Assembly (NCBI RefSeq): GCF_022565475.1
Contig: NZ_JAIUMR010000012.1
Coordinates: 1-64,000 of the forward strand
Source: Aliidiomarina sp.
GTDB lineage: Bacteria > Pseudomonadota > Gammaproteobacteria > Enterobacterales > Alteromonadaceae
Direction of reading: 5' to 3'
Length of the DNA: 64,000 bases
The notes under the pieces were generated by a model that saw nothing but the letters and a program-made list of their open reading frames with translations, was not told the origin of the DNA and did no database searches. Numbering within the stretch: position 1 is the first letter of the stretch; each line of letters opens with the position of its first letter. Below, in pieces: positions 29,165-38,690 of the stretch. The position numbers were made by a program, and so were the translations under genes.

Positions 29165-29401
29165 TTAACCTTCAACCGAAACCGGCACATCGTAATCGTG
29201 CTCTTTGAGCAAAGCATGGCGCTTGGCAACTTTTAGATCTTCAGTCACCATTTCGCCGCACATTTCTTGCACCAAGCCATACAGCTCAGATGTCGAAGCT
29301 TGATAGAACTTAGTGTTCTTCTCGAGGCCTAAAATACGAATGGCCTCTAAAATACGCGACGTGTCCTGGCCGGTTACACCGGTAATTAATGCTTCTTTCA
29401 T
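29165..29401 (-). pseudogene. gmd: GDP-mannose 4,6-dehydratase remnant with two internal deletions
   Basis: The frame stays open from ATG 29401. It joins [13 protein letters not shown] to [19 protein letters not shown] and then to [16 protein letters not shown]. Relative to the intact gmd at 35880-36998 it lacks about 95 codons after the Rossmann Gly motif and 199 codons after GLVQE. The second junction carries the 11-bp repeat ATTTCTTGCAC (29262-29272), present twice in the intact gene. The YxxxK catalytic pair is lost. Confidence 0.9.
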
Positions 29402-29427
29402 TTTAATTCTTCCTAGATTCAACTTTT

Positions 29428-30213
29428 CTAGCCATAGTATTGCGTTATGAGAGGTTGATTAACTCTTATAAACTCTCGAAGTTCAGCAATTTGCTCTGGA
29501 GATAAGAATCTTTTGTAATCTCTAGGCCAAGCGGACCTAATGTGATTATTTTTCAGTTTATATTGTACATAGTCAAATATTCGTTCATCAAAGAACTGCT
29601 CTTCATTATCCACTTTCGCCTTATATTGAGGTCTTAACGAGTGGATCACTTTCTCGAAATCCCCCCCCTGACATAGCCCCTTGGAAACCTCCGATGCCCA
29701 AAAGGTGAAATCATCCATCATATCCTCATATCTGACAACTTTCCTATTCACACGATCATCTCTTGGCTCTAAAAAGGACCATTTTTCTAATATGGACGCG
29801 CCGCCAAACTGAGCTTCACCTTTAAGCTCCATCAATGCATATTGAAACATGCTAATGTTTCCAGATCTTATATTTTCTCGCTGAGCTTTTTGCTCATCCG
29901 TCCAATTAGAGTCTGAATGAGTATAGCCATGTGAAAAAAATTGGGAAACACAGATATCGAGCGGGTCCCGTATTTGAGCAACATCAAAAATTTCAGTGAC
30001 AAATGAGTTATCTATTATATGCTTGTTTAACAAATAACTACGCAAAGGACCGACAACAGAGTCTACTTTAGCATGATTCGCATCATTTACTCCTTTCCCT
30101 TCACCATTAGCTGAATACAGTGGCATTTCGAATTTCTCAGCTAAATTCACCGCTATTTTATAAGAAAACATAGATGCAGTTTTGTGTGGAAAGCTAAACG
30201 AAAAAATTCGCAT
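29428..30213 (-). CDS. Sulfotransferase-like protein, 261 aa
   Basis: N-terminal [20 protein letters not shown] in the 5'-PSB position and [20 protein letters not shown] in the 3'-PB position, then KVVRYEDMM. Sits between the gmd remnant and the IS-scar region, AT-rich compared with the kps genes, which suggests acquisition as part of a cassette. Acceptor unknown. Confidence 0.75.
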   Translation of the reverse strand: MRIFSFSFPHKTASMFSYKIAVNLAEKFEMPLYSANGEGKGVNDANHAKVDSVVGPLRSYLLNKHIIDNSFVTEIFDVAQIRDPLDICVSQFFSHGYTHSDSNWTDEQKAQRENIRSGNISMFQYALMELKGEAQFGGASILEKWSFLEPRDDRVNRKVVRYEDMMDDFTFWASEVSKGLCQGGDFEKVIHSLRPQYKAKVDNEEQFFDERIFDYVQYKLKNNHIRSAWPRDYKRFLSPEQIAELREFIRVNQPLITQYYG

Positions 30214-30254
30214 ACTTCATTTCCTCTCCATTACGTGTAGTGATTAAGTATAAC

Positions 30255-30376
30255 TGTCCACCGGTTTTTTAGTTAATCCAGTACTTTTCCTCTGCCTGGT
30301 TCGGACCCATACCACTGTTATGCAGATGCGGCCGAAGCTGGCAGTAATACCCGATTAAATATTTCACGATATGATG
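30255..30376 (-). mobile_element. Remnant of an IS3-family transposase C-terminus
   Basis: On the minus strand, about 35 codons ending at TAA 30271-30269 read HIVKYLIGYYCQLRPHLHNS...NQAEEKYWIN. This matches the C-terminal pattern of IS3-type OrfB (YI-GYY-Q-RPH--N-G--P-E-E--YW). A TAG lies just upstream in the frame, so only the tail remains. The sequence after the stop (AAAACCGGTGGACAGTTATA) could be an IS end. Confidence 0.6.
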
Positions 30377-30523
30377 CTACGCTTGCAAGTACGAGCGATG
30401 GCTATATGTTGCTATCTGCTGAGCTGTAGCCATCTTTGCTATGTGCGTGCATCAGCCGAGCTCTCCCTTTCTCAAAAGAGTGTATACGTCACTGGAAGCA
30501 CACATTGACTTCGGTGATGCGTG

Positions 30524-30553
30524 TAGGTGGATCAGTTTTCACCTGTTGTTGAC
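30524..30553. mobile_element. Possible IS21-type end motif
   Basis: GGTGGATCAGTTTTCACC followed by TGTTGTTGACACC resembles the repeated terminal motifs upstream of istA in IS21-family elements. No istA or istB coding sequence is present. Recognised by eye only. Confidence 0.35.
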
Positions 30554-30608
30554 ACCGCTATGTAAAGCACCGTTTAAGGACCTCTAAACGATTACCCACG
30601 CCCAAATA

Positions 30609-31556
30609 CTAGCGCATTCGGTGGAAGTTAGGATCTCGATACAGTGCTTGAATATGCTCTATGAATGTCTCGGATGACGTGATACCGAAAAGTGGATGAA
30701 AATCTGTATCATGAGGGATCAATCGTGCGGTAGGGAGGTCAGCTAAGTGACCAGCATGTAATATGTCAACAGGATGCTGTGCCGGGTAGTGCAAATGCAT
30801 TGCACCACGGAAGTTGTGTAGCATGGGTCTTACGTCTAAAGGCCTGTCTACAATGCGTGACTGTAATCGCTGCTTCAACTCAACCACACGATATTCCTCA
30901 TTAGGGAAGTGAGTTCCAGCTGAATATGTTAAAGCATTGCAAGCCTTTGTATTTGCCGCAAACTGCAGTGCAGGAAAACCCGACGCTGAATTCCCAACAA
31001 AAAAAGCACAGTCGTAAGGGGACAGCTGCATATCAATCCATTTTAAGCCGTCACCGAGTCTCCCATAGAATTCGCCAAATCCCTGTTGAAAGATCAAATT
31101 TTGACGGTCACCCATCAAAAGAAGCGACATACCAAGTTCTCGCAATGCTCGCCAAAGAAAAAACTCACCCCACTGTGTGCTACGCTTCGCACCGTTAGAC
31201 CGGGTTAGCATGATCGCCAGACCCTTGGTGCCGTTTCGAAATAGGCGTGCGCCATCGTGTGGCTGCAGTACTTCACCAGACCGAGCGAAAAGGCGAAGTT
31301 CAGCCATATCGGTTTTTTCATTCCGCTGTCTAAAATTACCTTCAAATACCATCTCATCAGGTAAGTGAGCAGTAAAACGCTCGCACTCTCGGAAGAAAGC
31401 AGAAAGGCCAGAAGGAATATGCTGTCTCCATAAAGTCTCAATCAATGAAGTTAAACGTGAAAAAGCAACTGAGCCATCGCGCTTATACAACTTCAACAAT
31501 TTATTGACGTAAGCTTCTATTTCTTTTGCAGCTGCATGATGTTCAAGTGACGGCAT
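30609..31556 (-). CDS. Alpha/beta-hydrolase-like protein, 315 aa
   Basis: Nucleophile-elbow-like motif FFVGNSASGFPALQFAA near residue 195, and a His/Asp-containing tail (ILHAGHLADL, LIPHDTDFHPLF). This order resembles an alpha/beta hydrolase. No signal peptide. Similar in size and layout to the protein at 22655-23575. The substrate is unknown; an esterase or acyl-handling role is possible. Confidence 0.5.
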   Translation of the reverse strand: MPSLEHHAAAKEIEAYVNKLLKLYKRDGSVAFSRLTSLIETLWRQHIPSGLSAFFRECERFTAHLPDEMVFEGNFRQRNEKTDMAELRLFARSGEVLQPHDGARLFRNGTKGLAIMLTRSNGAKRSTQWGEFFLWRALRELGMSLLLMGDRQNLIFQQGFGEFYGRLGDGLKWIDMQLSPYDCAFFVGNSASGFPALQFAANTKACNALTYSAGTHFPNEEYRVVELKQRLQSRIVDRPLDVRPMLHNFRGAMHLHYPAQHPVDILHAGHLADLPTARLIPHDTDFHPLFGITSSETFIEHIQALYRDPNFHRMR

Positions 31557-31588
31557 GACATATTCCCGTATTTGTCGGCATTAACCAG

Positions 31589-32296
31589 TTAAAAAGTGTA
31601 TCCGTGCATCTTAATTTCACTTGAAAATGCGGCTTCTATAATTTGCCTATGGGTGTCAGAAAAAACCTCCTGATAAGGTCTCCTGTCAGTACGGTACTCG
31701 GACTTGGCATTAACTCCTAGTGAGCCATAAAAAGGAATCCCTAATTCTGAAAACACATCACTTAACTCACTCTGTAGAGACTCGTATTGAACAACCTTAT
31801 CTACCAGTAAATTTCCATGAGTATCCGTATACTTTGGAAAGTCAGTGCAGAACTTACCGCGTAACATATAATCGTTAAACGAAAGGTTTCCTCCAGAACG
31901 ATAATTTAGCATATGATAATGCGACAACGTTTTGTCCCAAGGATTTCTCTCTACGCAAAACTTAAAATATGAATTCCATATATCTTCAGGAACTCTGTTC
32001 CTCACAACTGACGCACGAATATGGTTGTAAAACTTGTCTCTACCTAAAATTGCCCGTGCGGTCGCATACAAATTTCTAACTGAACGACTCACGCTCTGGT
32101 CTTTTGTATTAAGAAGCTCAGGAAGTGGATTCCAAAGCCCTTTATAATTTCGTGCTCGATGAGGCTTGACGTGCGGTATAATCGGCGTAAATATATCATT
32201 ATCTCCGCAACAACCAGATAGAAAAACCTCTATACTTGTGCCAGCGGTTTTAACTGTTTTAATAAAAATAAATTTATATTTATGAGAAATAATCAT
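31589..32296 (-). CDS. Sulfotransferase, family-2 (carbohydrate sulfotransferase-like), 235 aa
   Basis: Begins MIISHKYKFIFIKTVKTAGT, the sulfotransferase family-2 5'-PSB pattern (H--IF--I-KTAGTS). The 3'-PB motif FCVERNPWDKTLSHYHM follows mid-protein, with VVQYESL after it. Length is typical. AT-rich. Likely transfers sulfate to a surface glycan. Confidence 0.85.
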   Translation of the reverse strand: MIISHKYKFIFIKTVKTAGTSIEVFLSGCCGDNDIFTPIIPHVKPHRARNYKGLWNPLPELLNTKDQSVSRSVRNLYATARAILGRDKFYNHIRASVVRNRVPEDIWNSYFKFCVERNPWDKTLSHYHMLNYRSGGNLSFNDYMLRGKFCTDFPKYTDTHGNLLVDKVVQYESLQSELSDVFSELGIPFYGSLGVNAKSEYRTDRRPYQEVFSDTHRQIIEAAFSSEIKMHGYTF

Positions 32297-32417
32297 ACAG
32301 CGCTCGTTAATCTAACTAATCTACTGACTTCCTCCAAGATCAACCAAATATCTTCACAGTTAAAGATAAAGTCCTATAAAATGCGATTATTCAGCTAACG
32401 CTTAAAAGTACTCACGT

Positions 32418-33056
32418 TCAGCTTGTTACGTAAAAGTCTGGAAAGTCCATGATCCGCCGGTTCAAGCCTTCATACATCGTCTCAAGACGATTAGCCACTT
32501 CTGTATTCAGAGAATCAACACTACTATCACGAGTTATAAAATCTGTCATATCAACATCTGCTTTGATGTCTAAAAAGTCCAGAACCCTATCAAAGTTATC
32601 CGGCAAACTTTCATATCTCACGAAACACGTATCAAACTTAGCTGGTGAGTTTGCTAACTCAAACCAATCAGAATAAAAATCATGTAACCCAAAAAAATCT
32701 TCCCCTCGGAGAACGAACTCTTCAAGCCCCCACTGCTCATCCATCCGCTCAAAATCACCACCTAAATTCTCGCAATGCTTCTTGGCCCATTGCAAATCGC
32801 CTCGAGTATTTCTCTCCTTCGGTACAAACCCATGATTGACGGTATTTATCAATCTTCGATTAAAGAAGGAAACAACGCTTAAAATCACATCGCCAAAAAC
32901 AAAAACAACTTTCTCGACACCCTCATCGACTAAATCGGGAGATTTCAGGTGTTTATGACACTTCTTTAAAGTTGGATCGTCACCAATTGCCATTAATTTC
33001 TTAACGACATACTTAGAGCCGCAGCCTCCAACTGAATTTACCAGAAAACCCGCCAT
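32418..33056 (-). CDS. Sulfotransferase-like protein (divergent), 212 aa
   Basis: N-terminal GFLVNSVGGCGSKYVVKKL fits a PAPS P-loop position, followed by VVFVFGDVILSVVSFFNRR where R-D/H-P is usual, and CFVRYESLPDN. The missing R-x-P motif makes the donor uncertain. Lies among sulfotransferase genes. Confidence 0.55.
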   Translation of the reverse strand: MAGFLVNSVGGCGSKYVVKKLMAIGDDPTLKKCHKHLKSPDLVDEGVEKVVFVFGDVILSVVSFFNRRLINTVNHGFVPKERNTRGDLQWAKKHCENLGGDFERMDEQWGLEEFVLRGEDFFGLHDFYSDWFELANSPAKFDTCFVRYESLPDNFDRVLDFLDIKADVDMTDFITRDSSVDSLNTEVANRLETMYEGLNRRIMDFPDFYVTS

Positions 33057-33121
33057 AGAAAGACCCTTATCAACTGTCGGCGACTAGCTTACCTTCGTAC
33101 ATCCGTACAACGGACATTAGA

Positions 33122-34018
33122 TTAGTCAATATCAGGCACAGAGAAGCCTGCCTTACAGATAGGCTTGTGCTGAACCTTCCTTGCAAAGGCGAAAACTCGT
33201 TTAGTTTTATCGTCCCAAACAGATTGAATATCGTCAAATCCAGCTTCTTTAATCATTCGCTCCAAAGCAGATGGCGAAGGCATAAACCAATTCCATCCGC
33301 CTCGGCTCAGCTCCTCTCGACCACCTTTCTCGGTAGTAACGTAGTTACCTTGGAACTTACAATAGGGCTCTTTGACGTTTATACCCGCCGACTCTACAAA
33401 AAGTTCACCTCCGAGCTTAAGAGTGTTGTAAAGCCTTCTGAGGCCAAGCACAGGGTCAGACAGGTGGTAAACGACTCCAGGGAAGTAGACAGCATCAAAA
33501 GCGTTTTTAAGATGCGGCTCTGTAAGATTATACAGCGACTTTTTATGTACTTTTACGCTGTCTTGCAGCCCGAAGCTCTGTGCTAGAAACTCTGCCATAT
33601 TCGCGTATTTCTGAACTTCTTCAACAGCGGTTACGTTTGCTCCCAAAGCACTCAGTAATAATGTGGTGCCTCCGGTCCAACACCCAACATCTAGAATATT
33701 CTTATTCTCGAAGTATCCTGAAGGTACATCGAAAAGGTCACAAAAAGTGCTCAGTAAATTGAGGTGTCGGTCACCCATGCGGCCTTCTAACTTAAAGCTG
33801 CCAAAGTCGTGGTTATGCCCCCAGTGAAACTTTAGGGAAAGGTCTCGCTGCTGTTCAAGTTCAGACGTTTTATATCCTTCAATTTCATGATCGACACGAC
33901 CAATCTCACCTGTAAGCTTTTCATAGAATGCTTTTTCTGAAATACCAACTAAATTCGATACTTTGTACTTGGAAAATGCTAATTCAAGATCCTGTTGAGT
34001 AAACATAGGAGTTTCCAT
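33122..34018 (-). CDS. SAM-dependent methyltransferase, 298 aa
   Basis: Class-I methyltransferase: motif I NILDVGCWTGGTTLLLSALG near residue 108, acidic residue in VTAVEE, and FDAVYFPGVVYHLSDP (motif IV region). The overall layout resembles CmoB/DUF1698-type enzymes. In this locus it may O-methylate a sugar or a phosphoramidate group; this is inference. Confidence 0.8.
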   Translation of the reverse strand: METPMFTQQDLELAFSKYKVSNLVGISEKAFYEKLTGEIGRVDHEIEGYKTSELEQQRDLSLKFHWGHNHDFGSFKLEGRMGDRHLNLLSTFCDLFDVPSGYFENKNILDVGCWTGGTTLLLSALGANVTAVEEVQKYANMAEFLAQSFGLQDSVKVHKKSLYNLTEPHLKNAFDAVYFPGVVYHLSDPVLGLRRLYNTLKLGGELFVESAGINVKEPYCKFQGNYVTTEKGGREELSRGGWNWFMPSPSALERMIKEAGFDDIQSVWDDKTKRVFAFARKVQHKPICKAGFSVPDID

Positions 34019-34087
34019 CTAAGACAACGCTTGCATAAGCAAACAGTGGGTTTGATAAGGATCCTGCTTTGGCACTGCAGCAGGTCA

Positions 34088-34903
34088 TTAAGCCTTAAAG
34101 AAATCGCTCGGGACAACTTTTGGAGCGGACGGATTTAGCTCTATCTGCTCTTGTCCATCGTAAAAAGCCATGCATCGCTCAATCACTGGGTACTCAGGTA
34201 CTCTGCAATCATAACGAATCAAGTCCGCCTTGCCATTTAAAGTAAGCTTTCCTTGATATAAGGGCTCGCCTAGTGTTGCTATCGGCCTTTCTGGCACATA
34301 GATACCTTCCAAGAAAGATAATGGCACCGAATTACAAAAGTATTCGTTGATAGCTGTAATGTTATTGAGCTGCTGTGAATTCTCTCTGAGGAATAAAGAT
34401 TTAAGTACCTTTGCTCTTAGAAAATGGTGATGCCATAACCCAAAGGTATTCTCTACTTCTTGCAGAAAATACCGCGTCTCACCAATCTTAATTGCATCCG
34501 TGGTCAATTTCTCACGCCAATGCAAAAGTTTGATACCGTTAATGTTAGCGGGTGCAGTGCTAAGGTACTGCGTAATCTCGAGAAACGATTTCGCATCAAG
34601 AGTCAACGGGTAGCGGTCATCGATAGCCCAGAAAATCCAATCGTCGTCAGCAAAACCACTTAATAGTGCATGCATTGTGGACAAAATGTCTGAATCAGAT
34701 TGAATAAACTCGATATCGACAGCATCAACACTAAAAATAGAATCCTGACCATTTATTGGAACAACAAAACTCAAAACATCCGCCATTTCTAGTTGACGAT
34801 ACTTTTTGATTAAAAGTTGCGCTAGTCCTATCTGTTTATCATAGGTCAATATCAGCGCTTTAATTTTATCGGATGTACTCAAACCATTTTGCATGCTTGA
34901 CAT
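34088..34903 (-). CDS. Putative glycosyltransferase-like protein, about 271 aa
   Basis: Motifs suggest a GT-A-like fold: IKALILTYDKQIGLAQLL at the N-terminus and DDDWIFWAIDDRYPL in a DxD-like position. Otherwise not recognised. Start chosen at ATG 34903, which shares its A with the fcl stop (TAATG); an upstream ATG at 34939 lies within fcl. Coupled to the intact gmd-fcl pair. Confidence 0.5.
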   Translation of the reverse strand: MSSMQNGLSTSDKIKALILTYDKQIGLAQLLIKKYRQLEMADVLSFVVPINGQDSIFSVDAVDIEFIQSDSDILSTMHALLSGFADDDWIFWAIDDRYPLTLDAKSFLEITQYLSTAPANINGIKLLHWREKLTTDAIKIGETRYFLQEVENTFGLWHHHFLRAKVLKSLFLRENSQQLNNITAINEYFCNSVPLSFLEGIYVPERPIATLGEPLYQGKLTLNGKADLIRYDCRVPEYPVIERCMAFYDGQEQIELNPSAPKVVPSDFFKA

Positions 34904-35868
34904 TAACCGCGGAAGCCTCTTTGATTCGCTAAGAACCACGCATAAGCATTCTGTAGACCGTCTTCAAGTTCAATCGAATACTGCCAGCCAAGAGCCTTCA
35001 GACGGTCAACGTTCATGAGCTTACGCGGTGCGCCGTCGGGTTTTGAGGTGTCCCAAACTATTTCACCTTCAAAGCCCACCACTTTAGCGACCGTTTCGGT
35101 TAGTTCTTTAATGGTGCAATCGACACCAGTGCCGACGTTAATATGGCTCAGCATCGGCTGGGTATTGGCTTCGTAAGTGTGCTTATCAAGCTCCATCACA
35201 AAAATACTGGCAGCGGCCATGTCGTCCACATGCAAGAACTCGCGCATGGGTGAGCCGGAGCCCCATGCGACAACTTGTGACGCACCCTCAAGTTTAGCTT
35301 CATGAAAGCGACGTAACAGCGCAGGAATGACATGGCTGTTCTCGGGGTGGAAGTTATCATTCGGCCCGTACAAATTTGTTGGCATCACAGAGCGATAATC
35401 ACGTCCATACTGACGATTGTAACTTTCACACAGCTTAATACCGGCAATCTTAGCAATGGCATAGGGCTCGTTGGTAGGCTCTAGCGTGCCCGTTAGCATC
35501 GCGGCTTCTGCCATGGGTTGTTTCGCGAGCTTAGGGTAAATACAAGATGAACCCAAGAACAATAGCTGCTGCACATTGGTTGCATGAGCAGCATGAATAA
35601 TGTTCGCCTGAATCATCAGGTTTTCGTAAATGAACTCCGCTGGATAGATATTATTCGCAATAATGCCACCCACTTTAGCTGCAGCCAGATACACTTGGTC
35701 AAACTTCTCAGCGGTAAAGAAATCATGCACCGCTTGTTGGTTCGTTAAGTCAAGCTCAGCGCGTGTGCGGGTGACAATGTCAAAACCGCCGCGTGCTTCT
35801 AACTGTCTAACGATCGCAGAGCCGACCATTCCACGATGGCCGGCGACAAATACTTTTTTAGTCTGCAT
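34903..35868 (-). CDS. fcl: GDP-L-fucose synthase
   Basis: 321 aa, standard length. Rossmann motif GHRGMVGSA, catalytic [12 protein letters not shown] and Y-x3-K (YAIAK), plus [11 protein letters not shown]. Converts GDP-4-keto-6-deoxymannose to GDP-L-fucose (epimerase-reductase). Twelve bp after gmd. A truncated second copy is at 28719-29153. Confidence 0.96.
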   Translation of the reverse strand: MQTKKVFVAGHRGMVGSAIVRQLEARGGFDIVTRTRAELDLTNQQAVHDFFTAEKFDQVYLAAAKVGGIIANNIYPAEFIYENLMIQANIIHAAHATNVQQLLFLGSSCIYPKLAKQPMAEAAMLTGTLEPTNEPYAIAKIAGIKLCESYNRQYGRDYRSVMPTNLYGPNDNFHPENSHVIPALLRRFHEAKLEGASQVVAWGSGSPMREFLHVDDMAAASIFVMELDKHTYEANTQPMLSHINVGTGVDCTIKELTETVAKVVGFEGEIVWDTSKPDGAPRKLMNVDRLKALGWQYSIELEDGLQNAYAWFLANQRGFRG

Positions 35869-35879
35869 TCGATTACCTG

Positions 35880-36998
35880 TTAACCTTCAACCGAAACCGG
35901 CACGTCGTAACCGTGCTCTTTAAGCAAAGCATGGCGCTTGGCAACTTTTAGATCTTCAGTCACCATTTCGGCGCACATTTCTTGCACGGTAATTTCTGGT
36001 GTCCAGCCGAGTTTCTCTTTGGCTTTAGTCGGGTCACCGAGCAAGGTTTCAACTTCAGCAGGTCGGAAATAGCGTGGATCAACTTTGACAATCACATCGC
36101 CAACGTTAAGTGCAGGTGCATCGTCACCCTCAATAGCTTCGACAATCGCCACTTCGTCAACGCCTTCGCCTTCAAAGCGAAGGGTTACGCCAAGCTCTTT
36201 AGCTGACCAAGTAATGAATTCACGCACCGAGTATTGAACACCCGTAGCAATCACAAAATCTTCCGGTTCGTCTTGTTGCAGCATCATCCACTGCATACGT
36301 ACGTAATCTTTGGCATGACCCCAGTCGCGCAAAGCATCCATATTGCCCATATATAGACACTCTTCAAGACCTTGAGCAATATTGGATAAACCACGGGTAA
36401 TCTTGCGAGTTACAAAGGTTTCACCACGGCGTGGTGACTCGTGGTTAAAGAGAATGCCATTACAAGCATACATACCGTAAGATTCGCGGTAGTTCACGGT
36501 AATCCAGTAAGCATAGAGTTTCGCCACGGCATACGGTGAGCGCGGATAAAACGGCGTAGTTTCTTTCTGAGGTATTTCTTGCACCAAGCCGTAGAGCTCA
36601 GATGTCGAAGCTTGATAGAACTTAGTTTTCTTCTCAAGGCCTAAAATACGAATGGCTTCCAAAATGCGCAAGGTGCCCATTCCATCAACATCAGCTGTAT
36701 ACTCAGGTGCTTCAAAGCTAACTGCAACGTGAGATTGCGCGCCGAGATTGTAAATTTCGTCGGGTTGCACTTCTTGAATAATACGTGTCAGGTTTGAGCT
36801 GTCGGTTAAGTCACCGTAGTGCAAAACAAAGTTTTGATTATCCACATGTGGGTCTTGGTAGATATGGTCAACGCGCTGTGTATTGAACAACGATGCACGA
36901 CGCTTAATACCGTGAACCTGATATCCCTTTTCTAACAAAAACTCGGCTAAGTAAGAGCCGTCCTGACCGGTTACACCGGTAATCAATGCTGTTTTCAT
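35880..36998 (-). CDS. gmd: GDP-mannose 4,6-dehydratase
   Basis: 372 aa, standard length. [20 protein letters not shown] at the N-terminus, catalytic Thr/Glu and Y-x3-K region ([19 protein letters not shown]), and [16 protein letters not shown]. Makes GDP-4-keto-6-deoxymannose from GDP-mannose. The 11-bp sequence ATTTCTTGCAC occurs at 35977-35987 and 36574-36584, the likely deletion endpoints in the decayed copy. Confidence 0.96.
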   Translation of the reverse strand: MKTALITGVTGQDGSYLAEFLLEKGYQVHGIKRRASLFNTQRVDHIYQDPHVDNQNFVLHYGDLTDSSNLTRIIQEVQPDEIYNLGAQSHVAVSFEAPEYTADVDGMGTLRILEAIRILGLEKKTKFYQASTSELYGLVQEIPQKETTPFYPRSPYAVAKLYAYWITVNYRESYGMYACNGILFNHESPRRGETFVTRKITRGLSNIAQGLEECLYMGNMDALRDWGHAKDYVRMQWMMLQQDEPEDFVIATGVQYSVREFITWSAKELGVTLRFEGEGVDEVAIVEAIEGDDAPALNVGDVIVKVDPRYFRPAEVETLLGDPTKAKEKLGWTPEITVQEMCAEMVTEDLKVAKRHALLKEHGYDVPVSVEG

Positions 36999-37057
36999 AA
37001 TTCGATATTTCGCTTTAATTAATTGTCCGTAGTGTCACTCATTCCTGCACGAATATG

Positions 37058-37804
37058 CTATTTTCGTGAATCGTAGTCGAGTAGCTCGACTAACCATCCA
37101 TATTTTTCATCGAATAGCTCTCGTAACTCCGAGTCAAAGTAGTTCATGTAATCACCGACTATACCCTTTCGATAGTGCGAATACTGATCTTCTTGACCTT
37201 TCTCTCTCTTTGCCTTCTTATCAAATCGGTTAGTTTTCTCGATGGACTCTATATCCACTAGGGATAACTGCAAGTCAAAAAAAGTTGATAACCTTTGAAT
37301 CGTACCAATAAAGTCACTTTGTAACTCTTCATATTTTACTATTTTAAAATTTCTTTCGTGAACCGGAACAGAAAAAATCTCTTGTGACCAAGGTAACATC
37401 TGATTAGCAAACACAAACACATTCTCATTCACAATAGTTTTCATTCCTTCAACCGGTGACATCTGTTGAAATCGCTCTCTATATTGTAATATAGAATTAG
37501 TATTATTGCGGTGAGAGTTGCGCCAACTAAAAAACTGAGAAACTAACGCGTCTCGAGGATCTCGAACACACAAAATCAAGTTACTCGAATTTAGGTTTTC
37601 AGTAAGGCGCTGAACCTTCTTAATATTCCCTCCAGGAAAGACATTGAAGACATGTTCTTCGCCAAAACTAACAGGACTATTGATACCAAACGAGTTTTTT
37701 GTATGAGGAAAATAATGACCGCTCGTACATTTCGCTATATTTTTAAATACTGGCCTGAACCAATTCGAACCGCATTTATGAAAAACATTAATGTAGAAAT
37801 CCAA
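37058..37804 (-). CDS. Sulfotransferase, 248 aa
   Basis: Complete sulfotransferase pattern: N-terminal VFHKCGSNWFRPVFKNI (5'-PSB), LILCVRDPRDALVSQFFSW (3'-PB), KIVKYEELQ, and a C-terminal HYRKGIVGDYMNYF matching the R-K-G--GDWKNYF PAPS signature. Clearly a PAPS-dependent enzyme. AT-rich. Acceptor unknown. Confidence 0.92.
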   Translation of the reverse strand: MDFYINVFHKCGSNWFRPVFKNIAKCTSGHYFPHTKNSFGINSPVSFGEEHVFNVFPGGNIKKVQRLTENLNSSNLILCVRDPRDALVSQFFSWRNSHRNNTNSILQYRERFQQMSPVEGMKTIVNENVFVFANQMLPWSQEIFSVPVHERNFKIVKYEELQSDFIGTIQRLSTFFDLQLSLVDIESIEKTNRFDKKAKREKGQEDQYSHYRKGIVGDYMNYFDSELRELFDEKYGWLVELLDYDSRK

Positions 37805-37889
37805 TGTTTACCTCCGCACAATTCACTCGAATCATTTAATAAGAAATTTACCTTAATAACTCCATTCAATACGATAAATATCTACCGTA

Positions 37890-38639
37890 TCACCATCTGT
37901 TGTTTGGGATATTATTTCTCTTATCAAAAGACAACACTCTTTGATAAACATCATTAAGCTCTTCAACAATTAGATTCGGGATTTCATGAGACCCTTTATC
38001 TGCAAACCCAACATGACGACTTGAAGGATGCTCTTCTTTACTAATCGCATCTCTAATATCAGTTCCCAAAAAATCTGCTACAGCAAGAAGCGTGTTAGAG
38101 GTTGATTTTGCCATTTCCTCCTGATAAACCAACATTAAATTATTTTCGGGCACCAACTCAAAAACTCGTTCAAGATATATATCGTATCGCAACCTTTCTT
38201 TTGCGTAATTGTAATAGTAACTTAACAAATTACAGCTACCATAAAAATTTCGCTCTTTGTAGGCAAAGTGATTTGAAGGATCTTTTGAGTTTGCGATTCT
38301 TTTGTGCATGTTATGCCATGAAATAAGCGCTTTCAAAGGCGTGCGCACACAAAGAATCATCTTCATATTTTGGTTATATCGGAGAAGATTGCGGACTGCT
38401 GACTTTGAGAACGCATAAGCTACAAATTTATGGCCATTCAATGCATCGCCTTTTAAATTGCTTCCAATGTGTTCTTGTATATTAGGATGAAACCGAGCTA
38501 CATTATATTCAATCTTCGCCCCCTCATCTTTTAAGATATTATATTCTCTATATTTACTTAGCTCTTGTATTAATGCAGTTGTACCGCACTTGGGAAAACC
38601 AATAATTGCAAAATCCATACGCGGATTTCCTGTATTCAC
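37890..38639 (-). CDS. Sulfotransferase-like protein, 249 aa
   Basis: DFAIIGFPKCGTTALIQEL at residues about 9-27 (5'-PSB) and MILCVRTPLKALISWHNMH near residue 95 (3'-PB), then LMLVYQEEM. Immediately downstream of the phosphoramidate-like cassette (38691-45131). Acceptor unknown. Confidence 0.85.
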   Translation of the reverse strand: MNTGNPRMDFAIIGFPKCGTTALIQELSKYREYNILKDEGAKIEYNVARFHPNIQEHIGSNLKGDALNGHKFVAYAFSKSAVRNLLRYNQNMKMILCVRTPLKALISWHNMHKRIANSKDPSNHFAYKERNFYGSCNLLSYYYNYAKERLRYDIYLERVFELVPENNLMLVYQEEMAKSTSNTLLAVADFLGTDIRDAISKEEHPSSRHVGFADKGSHEIPNLIVEELNDVYQRVLSFDKRNNIPNNRW

Positions 38640-38690
38640 CAGTTAATCCTTATAAAACGTCAGAAAAAGACCTAGCCTTCCGTAGGAAGG

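Larger units (their letters stand above)
30214..30608. other. 395-bp non-coding gap with mobile-element scars
   Basis: No intact gene. It contains a fragment of an IS3-type transposase end, an IS21-like end motif, and an 8-bp stem (GATGGCTA at 30397-30404, TAGCCATC at 30427-30434). It separates two sulfotransferase-rich blocks. Confidence 0.6.

Noticed and set aside
28719-29401. Functional second Gmd and Fcl enzymes
   Set aside because: Catalytic regions are missing in both despite open frames.
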